From positions 1-52,331 of the forward strand of contig JBBRDK010000016.1 in NCBI GenBank assembly GCA_038203955.1: a DNA stretch of 52,331 nucleotides. Reading direction: 5' to 3'. Under the pieces are notes generated by a model that searched no databases, was not told where the DNA came from, and saw only the letters and a program-made list of their open reading frames with translations. Numbering within the stretch: position 1 is the stretch's first letter; the number at the start of each line of letters is the position of its first letter. Positions 24,659-32,579 of the stretch are shown here, piece after piece. The stretch is from JALYUA01 sp038203955 (GTDB lineage: Bacteria > Acidobacteriota > Thermoanaerobaculia > UBA5066 > Gp7-AA6). The translations under genes and the position numbers were made by a program.

Positions 24659-25648
24659 TCAGCCCTTCTTTTCTTCGGCCTTCGCGAGCGCGGGGTCGTA
24701 AATCTTGATGTAGGCCTCGCGGCGCAAATGCTGGATGAACTCGGAAAACCGCTTGTCGTAGAGGTTTTCCCCGATCCGCTTCTTCAAGTCTTCGCTCACT
24801 TCGGCAAACGGCTTGTATCCCGCGGGCTTGCGGTCGGTGACGCGGAAGAGATGGATCGACGCCGGCAGGAGAACGGGAGCGGGATACTCGGATGGGGTCT
24901 CGGTGAAGACCGCCGCGTCGAGCGCGGGCAGCAGCTCCCCCTGGGAAACCGACCCGAGGTCTCCGCCGCGGTTCTTCGCGTTTCCCTCGGAGTACTCCTT
25001 CGCGAGGTCCTCGAACTTTCCTCCCGAGGCGAGGCGCGCGCGCACCTCTTCCATTCGGGCCACGGCCCGCTCTCGAGCCGCGGGATCGGAGGCCGTGAAC
25101 CGGATCACGATCTCGTAGACGCGCGCCTGCGGCGGCACGCGGTAGACCTTCTCCTTCTGACGCTCGTACTCGCTGCGCAGCATGTCGTCGCTGACGTCCA
25201 TCTTGCCGGTGACGTCGCGGCCGATGACCTTCTGAAGCGTGATCGTTTCGCGCATCTGGCGCTTCAGGTCGTCGCGGGTCATGTTCGAGGAGGCGAGCGC
25301 CGCGTCGAACTCCTGGTCGGTCGCGAGGTTGTACTGGCGCTTCACCCGCTCGACGGCCTCGTCGACTTCCGCGTCGGAGGCCGACACCGTCGGGCCGAGC
25401 TCCTTCGCCCGTTCGTCGATGAGCCTCTCGCGGATCATGTCCTCCAGGGTGTCCTTCTTGAGCTGCGTCCTGTCCGACGGGGCGTTGGGCGCGTTCTGCG
25501 CAGCGGTCACTCGCCGGTCGAACTCCGACTGCGTGATCAGCCGGTCATTGACGCGCGCCACGATCCGCTCGACGAGCTCGCCGGCCGTGGACGGCGCGAT
25601 GGACGCGACGAGCGCCAGGGGAACGAGGAGCAGGCTTCGGATCTTCAT
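24659..25648 (-). CDS. SurA-like periplasmic peptidyl-prolyl isomerase
   Basis: A 329-residue exported chaperone/isomerase. Residues 1-22 form a signal peptide (MKIRSLLLVPLALVASIAPSTAG), followed by a SurA N-terminal domain (VERIVARVNDRLITQSEFDRR). One parvulin domain covers about residues 170-275, with GGKFEDLAKEYSEGNAKNRGGDLG and VFRV-like ends. SurA proteins escort outer-membrane proteins. The Lys/Glu-rich C-terminus (KAEEKKG) ends just before the glycosylase frame. No neighbour in the window is an obvious client. Confidence 0.9.
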   Translation of the reverse strand: MKIRSLLLVPLALVASIAPSTAGELVERIVARVNDRLITQSEFDRRVTAAQNAPNAPSDRTQLKKDTLEDMIRERLIDERAKELGPTVSASDAEVDEAVERVKRQYNLATDQEFDAALASSNMTRDDLKRQMRETITLQKVIGRDVTGKMDVSDDMLRSEYERQKEKVYRVPPQARVYEIVIRFTASDPAARERAVARMEEVRARLASGGKFEDLAKEYSEGNAKNRGGDLGSVSQGELLPALDAAVFTETPSEYPAPVLLPASIHLFRVTDRKPAGYKPFAEVSEDLKKRIGENLYDKRFSEFIQHLRREAYIKIYDPALAKAEEKKG

Positions 25649-25701
25649 GCGGACTCCATAACAGCGCGACTCTATCGGATGTTTCCGACCGTATAACGAG
25701 G

Positions 25702-25729
25702 GTTCAGCGTTGTGCGTTCAGCGTTGTGC
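25702..25729. repeat. Heptad array downstream of mfd
   Basis: Two alternating units in perfect order, GTTCAGC GTTGTGC GTTCAGC GTTGTGC, running directly into a truncated 58-bp repeat. Confidence 0.9.
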
Positions 25730-25772
25730 GGAGTCCCGCGGCCGTCTCGCTCCCGTTGGTCGCTCGGCTCCC
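25730..25772 (-). repeat. 58-bp interspersed repeat, truncated copy
   Basis: Inverted relative to copies 1-3. About 43 bp remain, from GGAGTCCCGCGG to GGTCGCTCGGCTCCC. The AACTAGATC end is missing and the hairpin is damaged. Confidence 0.8.
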
Positions 25773-25783
25773 GACTCCGCTCC

Positions 25784-28700
25784 TCACCCCGCAAGCTCCA
25801 TCAGCCAGCCCGTCATCGCAGGCAGGAGAGCTTCTCCCGCCGGAGAGGGGACGGTGAGCACGCGGGCCGGGGAGAGGCGCGCGCCGCGTGTCTGCCGCAC
25901 GAACTCCGTCAGGCGGGCCCCGTCGATCCGGGCGTCCTCCGCGAACCGGAGGTGCACCTGCCCGCTCTGGCGCGTCAGGGAGGTCACGCCGGCGCGCTCC
26001 GCCCGGGAGCGCAGGCGGGCGTACTCGACCAGCCGGTGTACGGCGGCGGGGGGCTCTCCGAAGCGGTCGGCGATCTCGCGCGCGGTCTCCTCGAGCTCCC
26101 GGTCGTCCCGGGCTCGCGCGATCTTCTTGTAAATCATCATGCGCCAGTTCTCGTCCGCCACGTAAGACGGCGGAATCGTGAGGTCGAGCCCGAGCGACAG
26201 CGTGATGGCGCGTTCGGGGACCGGCGCCTCCCCCTGGATCTCGCGGATCGACTCCTCGAGCAGGGAGAGATACGTCTCGAAGCCGACGGAAGCGATCTGT
26301 CCGGACTGCTCGCCTCCGAGGATGTTGCCCGATCCGCGGATCTCGAGGTCCTTGGCGGCGATGCGGAATCCGGCGCCCAGGTCGCAGAACTCCTGGATCG
26401 AGGCGAGCCGGCGCCGCGCCGTGTCGGAGAGCGCCGCCGTCTCGTGCACCAGCAGGAACGCCGAGGCGGGCTTGTCGCTGCGGCCCACCCGTCCCCGGAG
26501 CTGATAGAGCTGCGCCAGCCCGTACGCCTCGGCCCGGTCGATCAGGATCGTGTTGGCCGAAGGGATGTCGAGGCCGTTCTCGATGATCGTGGTCGCGAGC
26601 AGAAGGTCGGCCCCTCGGGAGGTGAACTTGAGCATCGCTTTCTCGAGCTCGTTCTCGCGCATGGCACCGTGCGCCACGGCGATCCGCAGCTTCGGCAGAA
26701 GGGATTCCAGCTCGTCGCGGACACGGCCGATCGACTCGACCCGGTTGTGGACGAAGAAGACCTGGCCGCCGCGCTCGAGCTCCGCCTCGATGGCCTCGCG
26801 GATCACCTCGGCCTTCCGCGGGACCACCTGGGTCTCGATCGCGAGCCGGTCGCGCGGCGGCGTCTCGATGATCGAGAGATCGCGGAGCCCCGAGAGCGAC
26901 AGATGGAGCGAGCGCGGTATCGGCGTCGCGGACATCGAGAGCACGTCGATCGACGTCTTCCATTCCTTCAGACGCTCCTTCTGCGCCACGCCGAACCGCT
27001 GCTCTTCGTCCACGATCAGCAGGCCGAGGTCGCGGAACGCGAGATCCTTCGCGAGCATCCGGTGCGTCGCGATCAGGATGTCGACCGTTCCGTCGGCGAC
27101 CGTCTTGACGATCGCCTTCTGTTCCTTCGGGCTGCGAAACCGCGAGAGCAGGTCGATCGAGACGGGAAAGGCGGCGAACCGGCGGCGGAACGTTCGGAAG
27201 TGCTGGTCCGCGAGGATCGTCGTGGGAGCGAGGACGGCCACCTGCTTGCCGTCGAGCACCGCCTTGAACGCCGCGCGCATCGCGACTTCCGTTTTCCCGT
27301 AGCCGACGTCGCCGCAGAGGAGCCGGTCCATCGGCTTCGACGACTGCATGTCGCGCTTGACGTCCGCGATCGCCTGGGCCTGGTCCGGGGTCTCGACGTA
27401 CTCGAAGGCGTCTTCGAACTCCTTCTGCCATGGCGAGTCCTTCGAGAAGGAGAAACCGTCGGCGAGGCTGCGGCGGGCGTAGAGCTTCAGCAGCTGGTCG
27501 GTCATGTCGCGCATGGCCTTCTTGACGGACGCCTTGCGCCTCGCCCAGCCGGCGCCGCCGAGCTTGTCGAGGGCGGGCTCCACGCCCTCAAGGCCCGAGT
27601 ACTTCTGAACGAGGTCGAAGCGCTCGACGGGAAGCAGAAGCCTCTTCTCGTCGGCGTATCCGATCTCCATGAATTCGCGGTCTTCTCCTTCGACCGGCAC
27701 GCGCTTCAAGCCCTGAAAGACGCCGATCCCGTAGTCGCGATGAACGACGGCGTCGCCGAGCTTTAAGTCCCGCAGGTCCGACAGGAACGCTTCCGAGGGC
27801 CGGCGGCGGGAGGTCGAGACCGGCTTTTCCTCGCCGAAGATCTCGCCCTCGGAATAGACGGACACGCGGGGCTCCCGCATACGAAATCCGCCCGAGATCT
27901 CGGCGGGAACGCAGATCACGGTCCCCGCGCTTCGCTCCGACGAGACGTGGAGGCCGTACTCGAGGGCGAAGCGCCGCAGCTTCTCGGCGCCACCGGTGCG
28001 CCGGACCGCGACGAAGTTCTCCTCCCCGTCCGCGAGGGCCTTCGCGATCTCCTCCGCGGCCTCGCGGGTGCGGCCCGCGTGGCCGGGAATAGCCTCGGCG
28101 GGAAGGCGCAGGAGGGAGCGGTCGCCGCTCAAGCCGACGCGGTCGAACCGCACCGCCGCTCCGGCGATCGCGCCGCGGATGCGGCCGGCGGGATGCGCGA
28201 GCTCCTCGGGAAGGAACGGATCCCGATCGGGGTCCCGGTCGGCGGCGAGCCGCTCCCCGAAACCCGCGATCTCCTCCTCCACCGCCGCGGGCTCGAGCAC
28301 GGCCAGAAGCGCCCCCGCGGCGTGATCGAGCCATCCGGCAGGCATCGGGGAGACGGCCGGAGCGAAGACGACCCGCTCGACTTCGGAGGGATAGCGCCCC
28401 AGGCGCTCCGTCAGCAATTCGCGCTCTTCGTCGGATTCCCGGGCGACGGCGAAAGGCGGCAGCACCACGGATTCCAGGCGCTCGCGCGAGCGCTGGGTGT
28501 CGGGATCGAACACGCGGATCGAGGCGACCCGGTCGCCGTCGAGCTCGACGCGCACCGGCAGGTCGCGATCCGGCGCGAACACGTCGAACAGTCCGCCGCG
28601 CACCGCAAGGTCCCCCGTCTCGACCACGAGATCGGACCGGCGGTAGCCGACCGCCGTGAGCCGCGCGACGAACCGCGGCAGAGAGATCTCCTCGCCCTGG

Positions 28701-29119
28701 GAAAGCGACAGCAGAAGCTCCCCGAAAACCTCCGGTGAAGGCAGCCGGGCAAAGAGAGATCGCGCGGGGAGCACGACGGCCCGGACGGACGCGGGCTCCC
28801 GCAGTGCCGAGAGGAGGCCGAACTCGTCGCGCCGCGCCTTCAAGGAGGGCGGGATCCGCTGATACGGCGTCAGCGTGGGCGCGGGCGCGTGAAAAACACG
28901 GGACACGCCGGCCGCGACGAGATCTCCCGTCAGCGATTCCGACGCCTTCTCGTCCGGAACGACGATGGCGAGCGGACGCTCCAGGTCCCGCGCGAGGGCC
29001 GCCAGCAGAATGCCCGGGAGCGCCCCCGCCGCGCCCGCCACGACCGGACGCTCGCCGCGGCGAACACGCGTTAAGAGATCGACATACGAAGGAAAATCCG
29101 AGACGAGATCCGCGAGCAT
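25784..29119 (-). CDS. mfd: Transcription-repair coupling factor Mfd
   Basis: A 1111-residue ATP-driven translocase that removes RNA polymerase stalled at DNA lesions and recruits UvrA. The N-terminal UvrB-like part has TPYQRIPPSLKARRDEFGLL and LPARSLFARLPSPEVF. The RNA-polymerase-binding (CarD-like) region reads LKLGDAVVHRDYGIGVFQGL. The helicase core has Walker A GDVGYGKTEVAMRAAF (near 600), VDEEQRFGVAQKE (near 700), SMSATPIPRSLHLSLSGLRD and RGRVGRSDKPASAFLL. The C-terminal D7 domain (YARLRSRAERAGVTS) is present. Full length. The stop lies beside a heptad/58-bp repeat block. Confidence 0.97.
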   Translation of the reverse strand: MLADLVSDFPSYVDLLTRVRRGERPVVAGAAGALPGILLAALARDLERPLAIVVPDEKASESLTGDLVAAGVSRVFHAPAPTLTPYQRIPPSLKARRDEFGLLSALREPASVRAVVLPARSLFARLPSPEVFGELLLSLSQGEEISLPRFVARLTAVGYRRSDLVVETGDLAVRGGLFDVFAPDRDLPVRVELDGDRVASIRVFDPDTQRSRERLESVVLPPFAVARESDEERELLTERLGRYPSEVERVVFAPAVSPMPAGWLDHAAGALLAVLEPAAVEEEIAGFGERLAADRDPDRDPFLPEELAHPAGRIRGAIAGAAVRFDRVGLSGDRSLLRLPAEAIPGHAGRTREAAEEIAKALADGEENFVAVRRTGGAEKLRRFALEYGLHVSSERSAGTVICVPAEISGGFRMREPRVSVYSEGEIFGEEKPVSTSRRRPSEAFLSDLRDLKLGDAVVHRDYGIGVFQGLKRVPVEGEDREFMEIGYADEKRLLLPVERFDLVQKYSGLEGVEPALDKLGGAGWARRKASVKKAMRDMTDQLLKLYARRSLADGFSFSKDSPWQKEFEDAFEYVETPDQAQAIADVKRDMQSSKPMDRLLCGDVGYGKTEVAMRAAFKAVLDGKQVAVLAPTTILADQHFRTFRRRFAAFPVSIDLLSRFRSPKEQKAIVKTVADGTVDILIATHRMLAKDLAFRDLGLLIVDEEQRFGVAQKERLKEWKTSIDVLSMSATPIPRSLHLSLSGLRDLSIIETPPRDRLAIETQVVPRKAEVIREAIEAELERGGQVFFVHNRVESIGRVRDELESLLPKLRIAVAHGAMRENELEKAMLKFTSRGADLLLATTIIENGLDIPSANTILIDRAEAYGLAQLYQLRGRVGRSDKPASAFLLVHETAALSDTARRRLASIQEFCDLGAGFRIAAKDLEIRGSGNILGGEQSGQIASVGFETYLSLLEESIREIQGEAPVPERAITLSLGLDLTIPPSYVADENWRMMIYKKIARARDDRELEETAREIADRFGEPPAAVHRLVEYARLRSRAERAGVTSLTRQSGQVHLRFAEDARIDGARLTEFVRQTRGARLSPARVLTVPSPAGEALLPAMTGWLMELAG

Positions 29120-29137
29120 GGCGTCGAGTCCGGCGTG

Positions 29138-30379
29138 TTACGCGCGGTCGACCGGGCCGGCGGTCCGCGCCGAGAGCATCGGCGAGAGCTCGCGAAGACG
29201 CCGCACCGCCGCCGTGGTGACGGCAACCGTGAAGTCGATCTCGTCGGCGGTTGTAAAGCGGCCGAGGCCGAACCGGATCGAGGCGTGCGCCAGGTCGTCG
29301 TCGACGCCGACCGCCTTTAGGACGTGCGACGGCTGCAGCGAGGCCGAGGTGCACGCGGAGCCGGACGAAACGGCGACGTCCTTCATCCCCATCAGCAGAG
29401 CCTCGCCCTCGACACCCGCGAAGGAGAGGTTGAGATTTCCCGGCAGCCGCCGCTCGACCTCGCCCGGCGCGAGGCCGCCGTCGGCCGCGATCGCCGGCAA
29501 TGGCGCTCCGTTCAGCGTCACGGCCGGCAGCGCGCCGAGAATTCCGTCGAGGAGACGCGCGCGCAGGGCCCTCAGGCGGGCGGCCTCGGGCTCGCGTTCG
29601 GAAACGGCGATCTGAGACGCCTTGCCGAGCGCCACGATGCCCGTGACGTTCAGCGTGCCCGAGCGAAGCCCGCGTTCCTGGCCGCCTCCGACGAACAGAG
29701 GAGCGAGGCGGACACGGGGGTTGCGGCCTCGCACGTAGAGAGCCCCCACACCTTTGGGCGCGTAGATCTTGTGCCCGGAGACGGAGGCGAGATCGACTTT
29801 CATCGTCTCGACGTCGAACGGGATCTTTCCGAACCCCTGGACCGCGTCGGTGTGGAAGAGGACGCCGCGGCTGCGGCACGCCGCGCCGATCTCCGCGATC
29901 GGGTGGACCGTCCCGATCTCGTTGTTCGCCAGCATGAGAGTCACGAGCACCGTCCGGTCCGTCAGGGCCTCCGCGACGGATTCCGCGGAGATCCGTCCGG
30001 TCGCGTCGGGATCGAGGTACGTGACCCGGAGGCCCTCCTTCTCGAGCGCCCGGCAGACGTCGAGCACCGCGTGGTGCTCGGTCTTCCCGGTGACGATGTG
30101 ATCGCCCTTCTGGCGGTACGCGCGCGCGACGCCGAAAATCGCGAGGTTGTTCGACTCGGTCGCTCCGCTCGTGAAGATAACGTCCTTGTCCGCCGCGTTC
30201 ATGGCAGAGGCGACCTGGTGCCGCGCCTCGTCGACCGCCGCCTCCGCTTCCCATCCGAAGACGTGGCTGCGGGAGCCCGAGTTGCCGAACGCGGTCGTCA
30301 GGTAGGGCATCATCGCGTCGAGCACACGGGGATCGACGGGCGTCGTCGCGTGATTGTCCAGATAGATGGGCAGCTTCAT
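29138..30379 (-). CDS. Cysteine desulfurase (NifS/IscS family)
   Basis: PLP enzyme (413 residues) that takes sulfur from L-cysteine for Fe-S clusters and thio-cofactors. The start MKLPIYLDNHATTPVDPRV is typical. It has TSGATESNNLAIFGVAR, TEHHAVLD, FHTDAVQGFGKIP, the PLP lysine in SGHKIYAPKGVGALY, RSGTLNVTGIVALG, and the active cysteine near residue 343 in SSGSACTSASLQPSHVL, the class I (IscS/NifS) loop. No iscU, iscA or regulator is adjacent. The gene lies 18 bp upstream of mfd and is probably co-transcribed with it. Confidence 0.95.
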   Translation of the reverse strand: MKLPIYLDNHATTPVDPRVLDAMMPYLTTAFGNSGSRSHVFGWEAEAAVDEARHQVASAMNAADKDVIFTSGATESNNLAIFGVARAYRQKGDHIVTGKTEHHAVLDVCRALEKEGLRVTYLDPDATGRISAESVAEALTDRTVLVTLMLANNEIGTVHPIAEIGAACRSRGVLFHTDAVQGFGKIPFDVETMKVDLASVSGHKIYAPKGVGALYVRGRNPRVRLAPLFVGGGQERGLRSGTLNVTGIVALGKASQIAVSEREPEAARLRALRARLLDGILGALPAVTLNGAPLPAIAADGGLAPGEVERRLPGNLNLSFAGVEGEALLMGMKDVAVSSGSACTSASLQPSHVLKAVGVDDDLAHASIRFGLGRFTTADEIDFTVAVTTAAVRRLRELSPMLSARTAGPVDRA

Positions 30380-30474
30380 AGAGTGGGGGCCCGGCCGAAA
30401 GAGGAGCGTACCGTTTTTTCCCCTGCGGGGTGGAAACGTCTGCGCCTGGCGGGGTATTTCGGGCGCAGAGTGAG

Positions 30475-30515
30475 GCGCTGGGCGCCGGGCGCGAGGCGCT
30501 GGGCGGACGGGAATC
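30475..30515. repeat. Heptad array before 58-bp repeat
   Basis: Units GCGCTGG GCGCCGG GCGCGAG GCGCTGG GCGGACG GGAATCG run in register into the 58-bp repeat at 30516. Confidence 0.75.
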
Positions 30516-30573
30516 GGGAGCCGAGCGACCAACGGGAGCGAGACGGCCGCGGTACTCCGCGGTCAACTAGATC
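30516..30573 (+). repeat. 58-bp interspersed repeat, copy 4
   Basis: Complete copy, same orientation as copies 1-3, with the perfect CCGCGG-TACT-CCGCGG hairpin. Lies in the divergent gap upstream of thyX. Confidence 0.87.
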
Positions 30574-30642
30574 GGCAATTGAAGGAAATGACTTTTCGAA
30601 GTTCGCCGTTCACCTTTCGCCCCTCGCCCGCGCGAAGCGCGC

Positions 30643-30691
30643 GCCCAGCGTCCAGCGTCCAGCGTCCAGCGTCCAGCGCCTAAAGCCTAGC
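30643..30691. repeat. Heptad array upstream of thyX
   Basis: GCCCAGC, then four perfect GTCCAGC units, then GCCTAAA and GCCTAGC: seven consecutive 7-bp units. Confidence 0.9.
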
Positions 30692-30729
30692 GCCGGCGCG
30701 CAACGAATCAGGGATAATCGCGCTAACCG

Positions 30730-32340
30730 ATGTCCTCTCTTCCCAGGACGGAATCGTCTTTTTCTTTCTCCTCGCCCCGGCCGAAGGTCCGTCTCGTCAA
30801 CGCGTTCGCGCGCCCGTTCGAGAACGTCGTCGCGACGGCGCGTACCTGCTACTCGGCGAAGGGCATCGTCACCGAGGACCAGGCGTCCGCCCGCCCGGAC
30901 CGCCGCGACGCGCTGGCCCGTTCGATCTACGGAGCCGGCCACCACACGACCTTCCAGCACGCGCACTTTCAGTTCGCGGTCGAAAACGTGTCGCGGCAGT
31001 TTCTCTGGAGCTTTCTCCACAGCCACCCGTTCTACAACTCCGAGCAGGTGTCCCAGCGCTACGTCGAGGTGAAGTCCGGGCAATACGCGGTCCCGCCCAT
31101 GCTCCTCGCCGAGCGCGAGATCTTCGAAACGGCGGCGCGGCGGCAGCAGGCGGCGTACGAACGGCTCACGGCGCTCCTGACCCCGCTGGCCGGGGAGCGC
31201 TACTTCGGGATCTTCCCGGGCCGCACGCGCGGCGACGGTCGGGCGAAGTTCGCCGGCGCGGTGCAGAAGCGGGCCCAGGAGATTGCCCGATACGTGCTGC
31301 CCGTCGCGACGTTCGCGTACCTGTACCACACGGTTTCGGGCATCACGCTCTTCCGCTACTGGCGGCTCTGCGAGTCGTCCGACACGCCCACGGAGCAGCG
31401 TGAAGTCGTCGGACAGATGGTCGAGGAAGTCCTGCGCCACGATCCGCTCTACCGCAGCGTCCTCCAGGATCCGATCCCCCTCGAGGAGACGCCCGAGTAC
31501 GCGCTCTTCGCGGCGCAACGAGACTCTCCCGCGCAGCCCGGCGGCGGCGCGGCGGCTTCGAGCCGCGCGTTTCGCGAGGAGTTCGACCGCGAGCTCGACG
31601 GCCGCGTGTCCCGCCTGGTCGACTGGAAGGCCAACAACGAGGAGCTGCTCGCGTCGGCGGTCCGGGAGGTCCTCGGGTTGCCGCGGGCCGCTCTCTCAGA
31701 CGGCGACGCGATCGCTCTCGCCCTCGATCCGGCGAAGAACCCGCTCCTCGGCGAGACCCTGACGCTCACGACGCACGGGAAGCTGTCCCGCGCGCTCTTC
31801 CATCCCTCGTACACGTTCCGCAAGAAGCTTTCCCACACCGCCGACAGCCAGGACCAGCGGCACCGGATGACGCCGGCGTCGCGCCCGGCGCTTCCCGCGT
31901 ACCTGACCGACGAGCCGGACTACGTCGTGCCGATGCTCGTCCCGGACCTCCCCGAGGCGGCGGAGCTCTACCGGCGGACGATGGAAGAAACGTGGGAGGC
32001 GGTCGGGCTCCTGCGCTCCCGGGGTGTGCCCGACGAATACGCCGCGTACCTTCTTCCGAACGCGGTGTCGATCCGCTTCACGGAGTCCGCGGATCTGTTG
32101 AATCTCCACCACAAGTTCGCGATGCGGCTCTGCTACAACGCCCAGGAGGAGATCTGGCGCGCCTCACTCGACGAGGCCCTCCAGATCCGCGACGTCAATC
32201 CGCGCATCGGCCCGTGGCTCCTTCCGCCGTGCACGCTCCGCCACCACGCGGGCGTTCGCCCGGTCTGCCCCGAAGGCGACCGCTTCTGCGGGGTCACCGT
32301 GTGGAAGCAGACCGCCGAAAACTACCAGCGCCTTCTGTAG
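30730..32340 (+). CDS. thyX: Double-length ThyX-type thymidylate synthase
   Basis: ThyX makes dTMP from dUMP with FAD. A normal chain is about 220-260 residues; this one has 536 and appears to hold two ThyX-like halves. The first (about 20-235) has HHTTFQHAHFQFAVENVSRQ and SEQVSQRYVEV, but where ThyX has RHR it reads HSHPFYN. The second (about 350-530) has LSHTADSQDQRHRM with the RHR triad, and a dUMP-site-like LHHKFAMRLCYNAQEEIWRA. The halves may supply complementary parts of one site. A low-complexity link (PAQPGGGAAAS, near 270) sits between them. It is a single gene; no thyA or folA is in the window. Confidence 0.82.
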   Translation: MSSLPRTESSFSFSSPRPKVRLVNAFARPFENVVATARTCYSAKGIVTEDQASARPDRRDALARSIYGAGHHTTFQHAHFQFAVENVSRQFLWSFLHSHPFYNSEQVSQRYVEVKSGQYAVPPMLLAEREIFETAARRQQAAYERLTALLTPLAGERYFGIFPGRTRGDGRAKFAGAVQKRAQEIARYVLPVATFAYLYHTVSGITLFRYWRLCESSDTPTEQREVVGQMVEEVLRHDPLYRSVLQDPIPLEETPEYALFAAQRDSPAQPGGGAAASSRAFREEFDRELDGRVSRLVDWKANNEELLASAVREVLGLPRAALSDGDAIALALDPAKNPLLGETLTLTTHGKLSRALFHPSYTFRKKLSHTADSQDQRHRMTPASRPALPAYLTDEPDYVVPMLVPDLPEAAELYRRTMEETWEAVGLLRSRGVPDEYAAYLLPNAVSIRFTESADLLNLHHKFAMRLCYNAQEEIWRASLDEALQIRDVNPRIGPWLLPPCTLRHHAGVRPVCPEGDRFCGVTVWKQTAENYQRLL

Positions 32341-32579
32341 ACCTCGGCCTTTTCTTCCTCCTCTCGCCAGGCCCGGGAACAGGATCCAGAAGCCTCGTGT
32401 GCCGAACCGGGACTACCGAAATCCAAGGTTTTGGCCTGAAAAGAGCCTTCGTCCGGCTTTTCCGACGATCCTCCCCCGGCACATTTGTTGCTACTTTTCA
32501 ACCCTGTCCGGCGCAACGCATCTCGTCTCTCCATCTGGGAAAACGCCCGGCAAAAATGATTTTCCTGAAAGGGGGAGAC

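Larger units (their letters stand above)
30380..30729. other. Intergenic: repeats only
   Basis: This 350-bp divergent region between the cysteine desulfurase and thyX contains two heptad arrays and one 58-bp repeat. I see no gene. A GATAAT at 30713-30718 lacks a matching -35 element. Confidence 0.6.

Noticed and set aside
30690..30718. Promoter for thyX with -10 GATAAT at 30713
   Set aside because: No -35-like element at 16-18 bp spacing, and the -10 would leave almost no leader; not supported enough to list.
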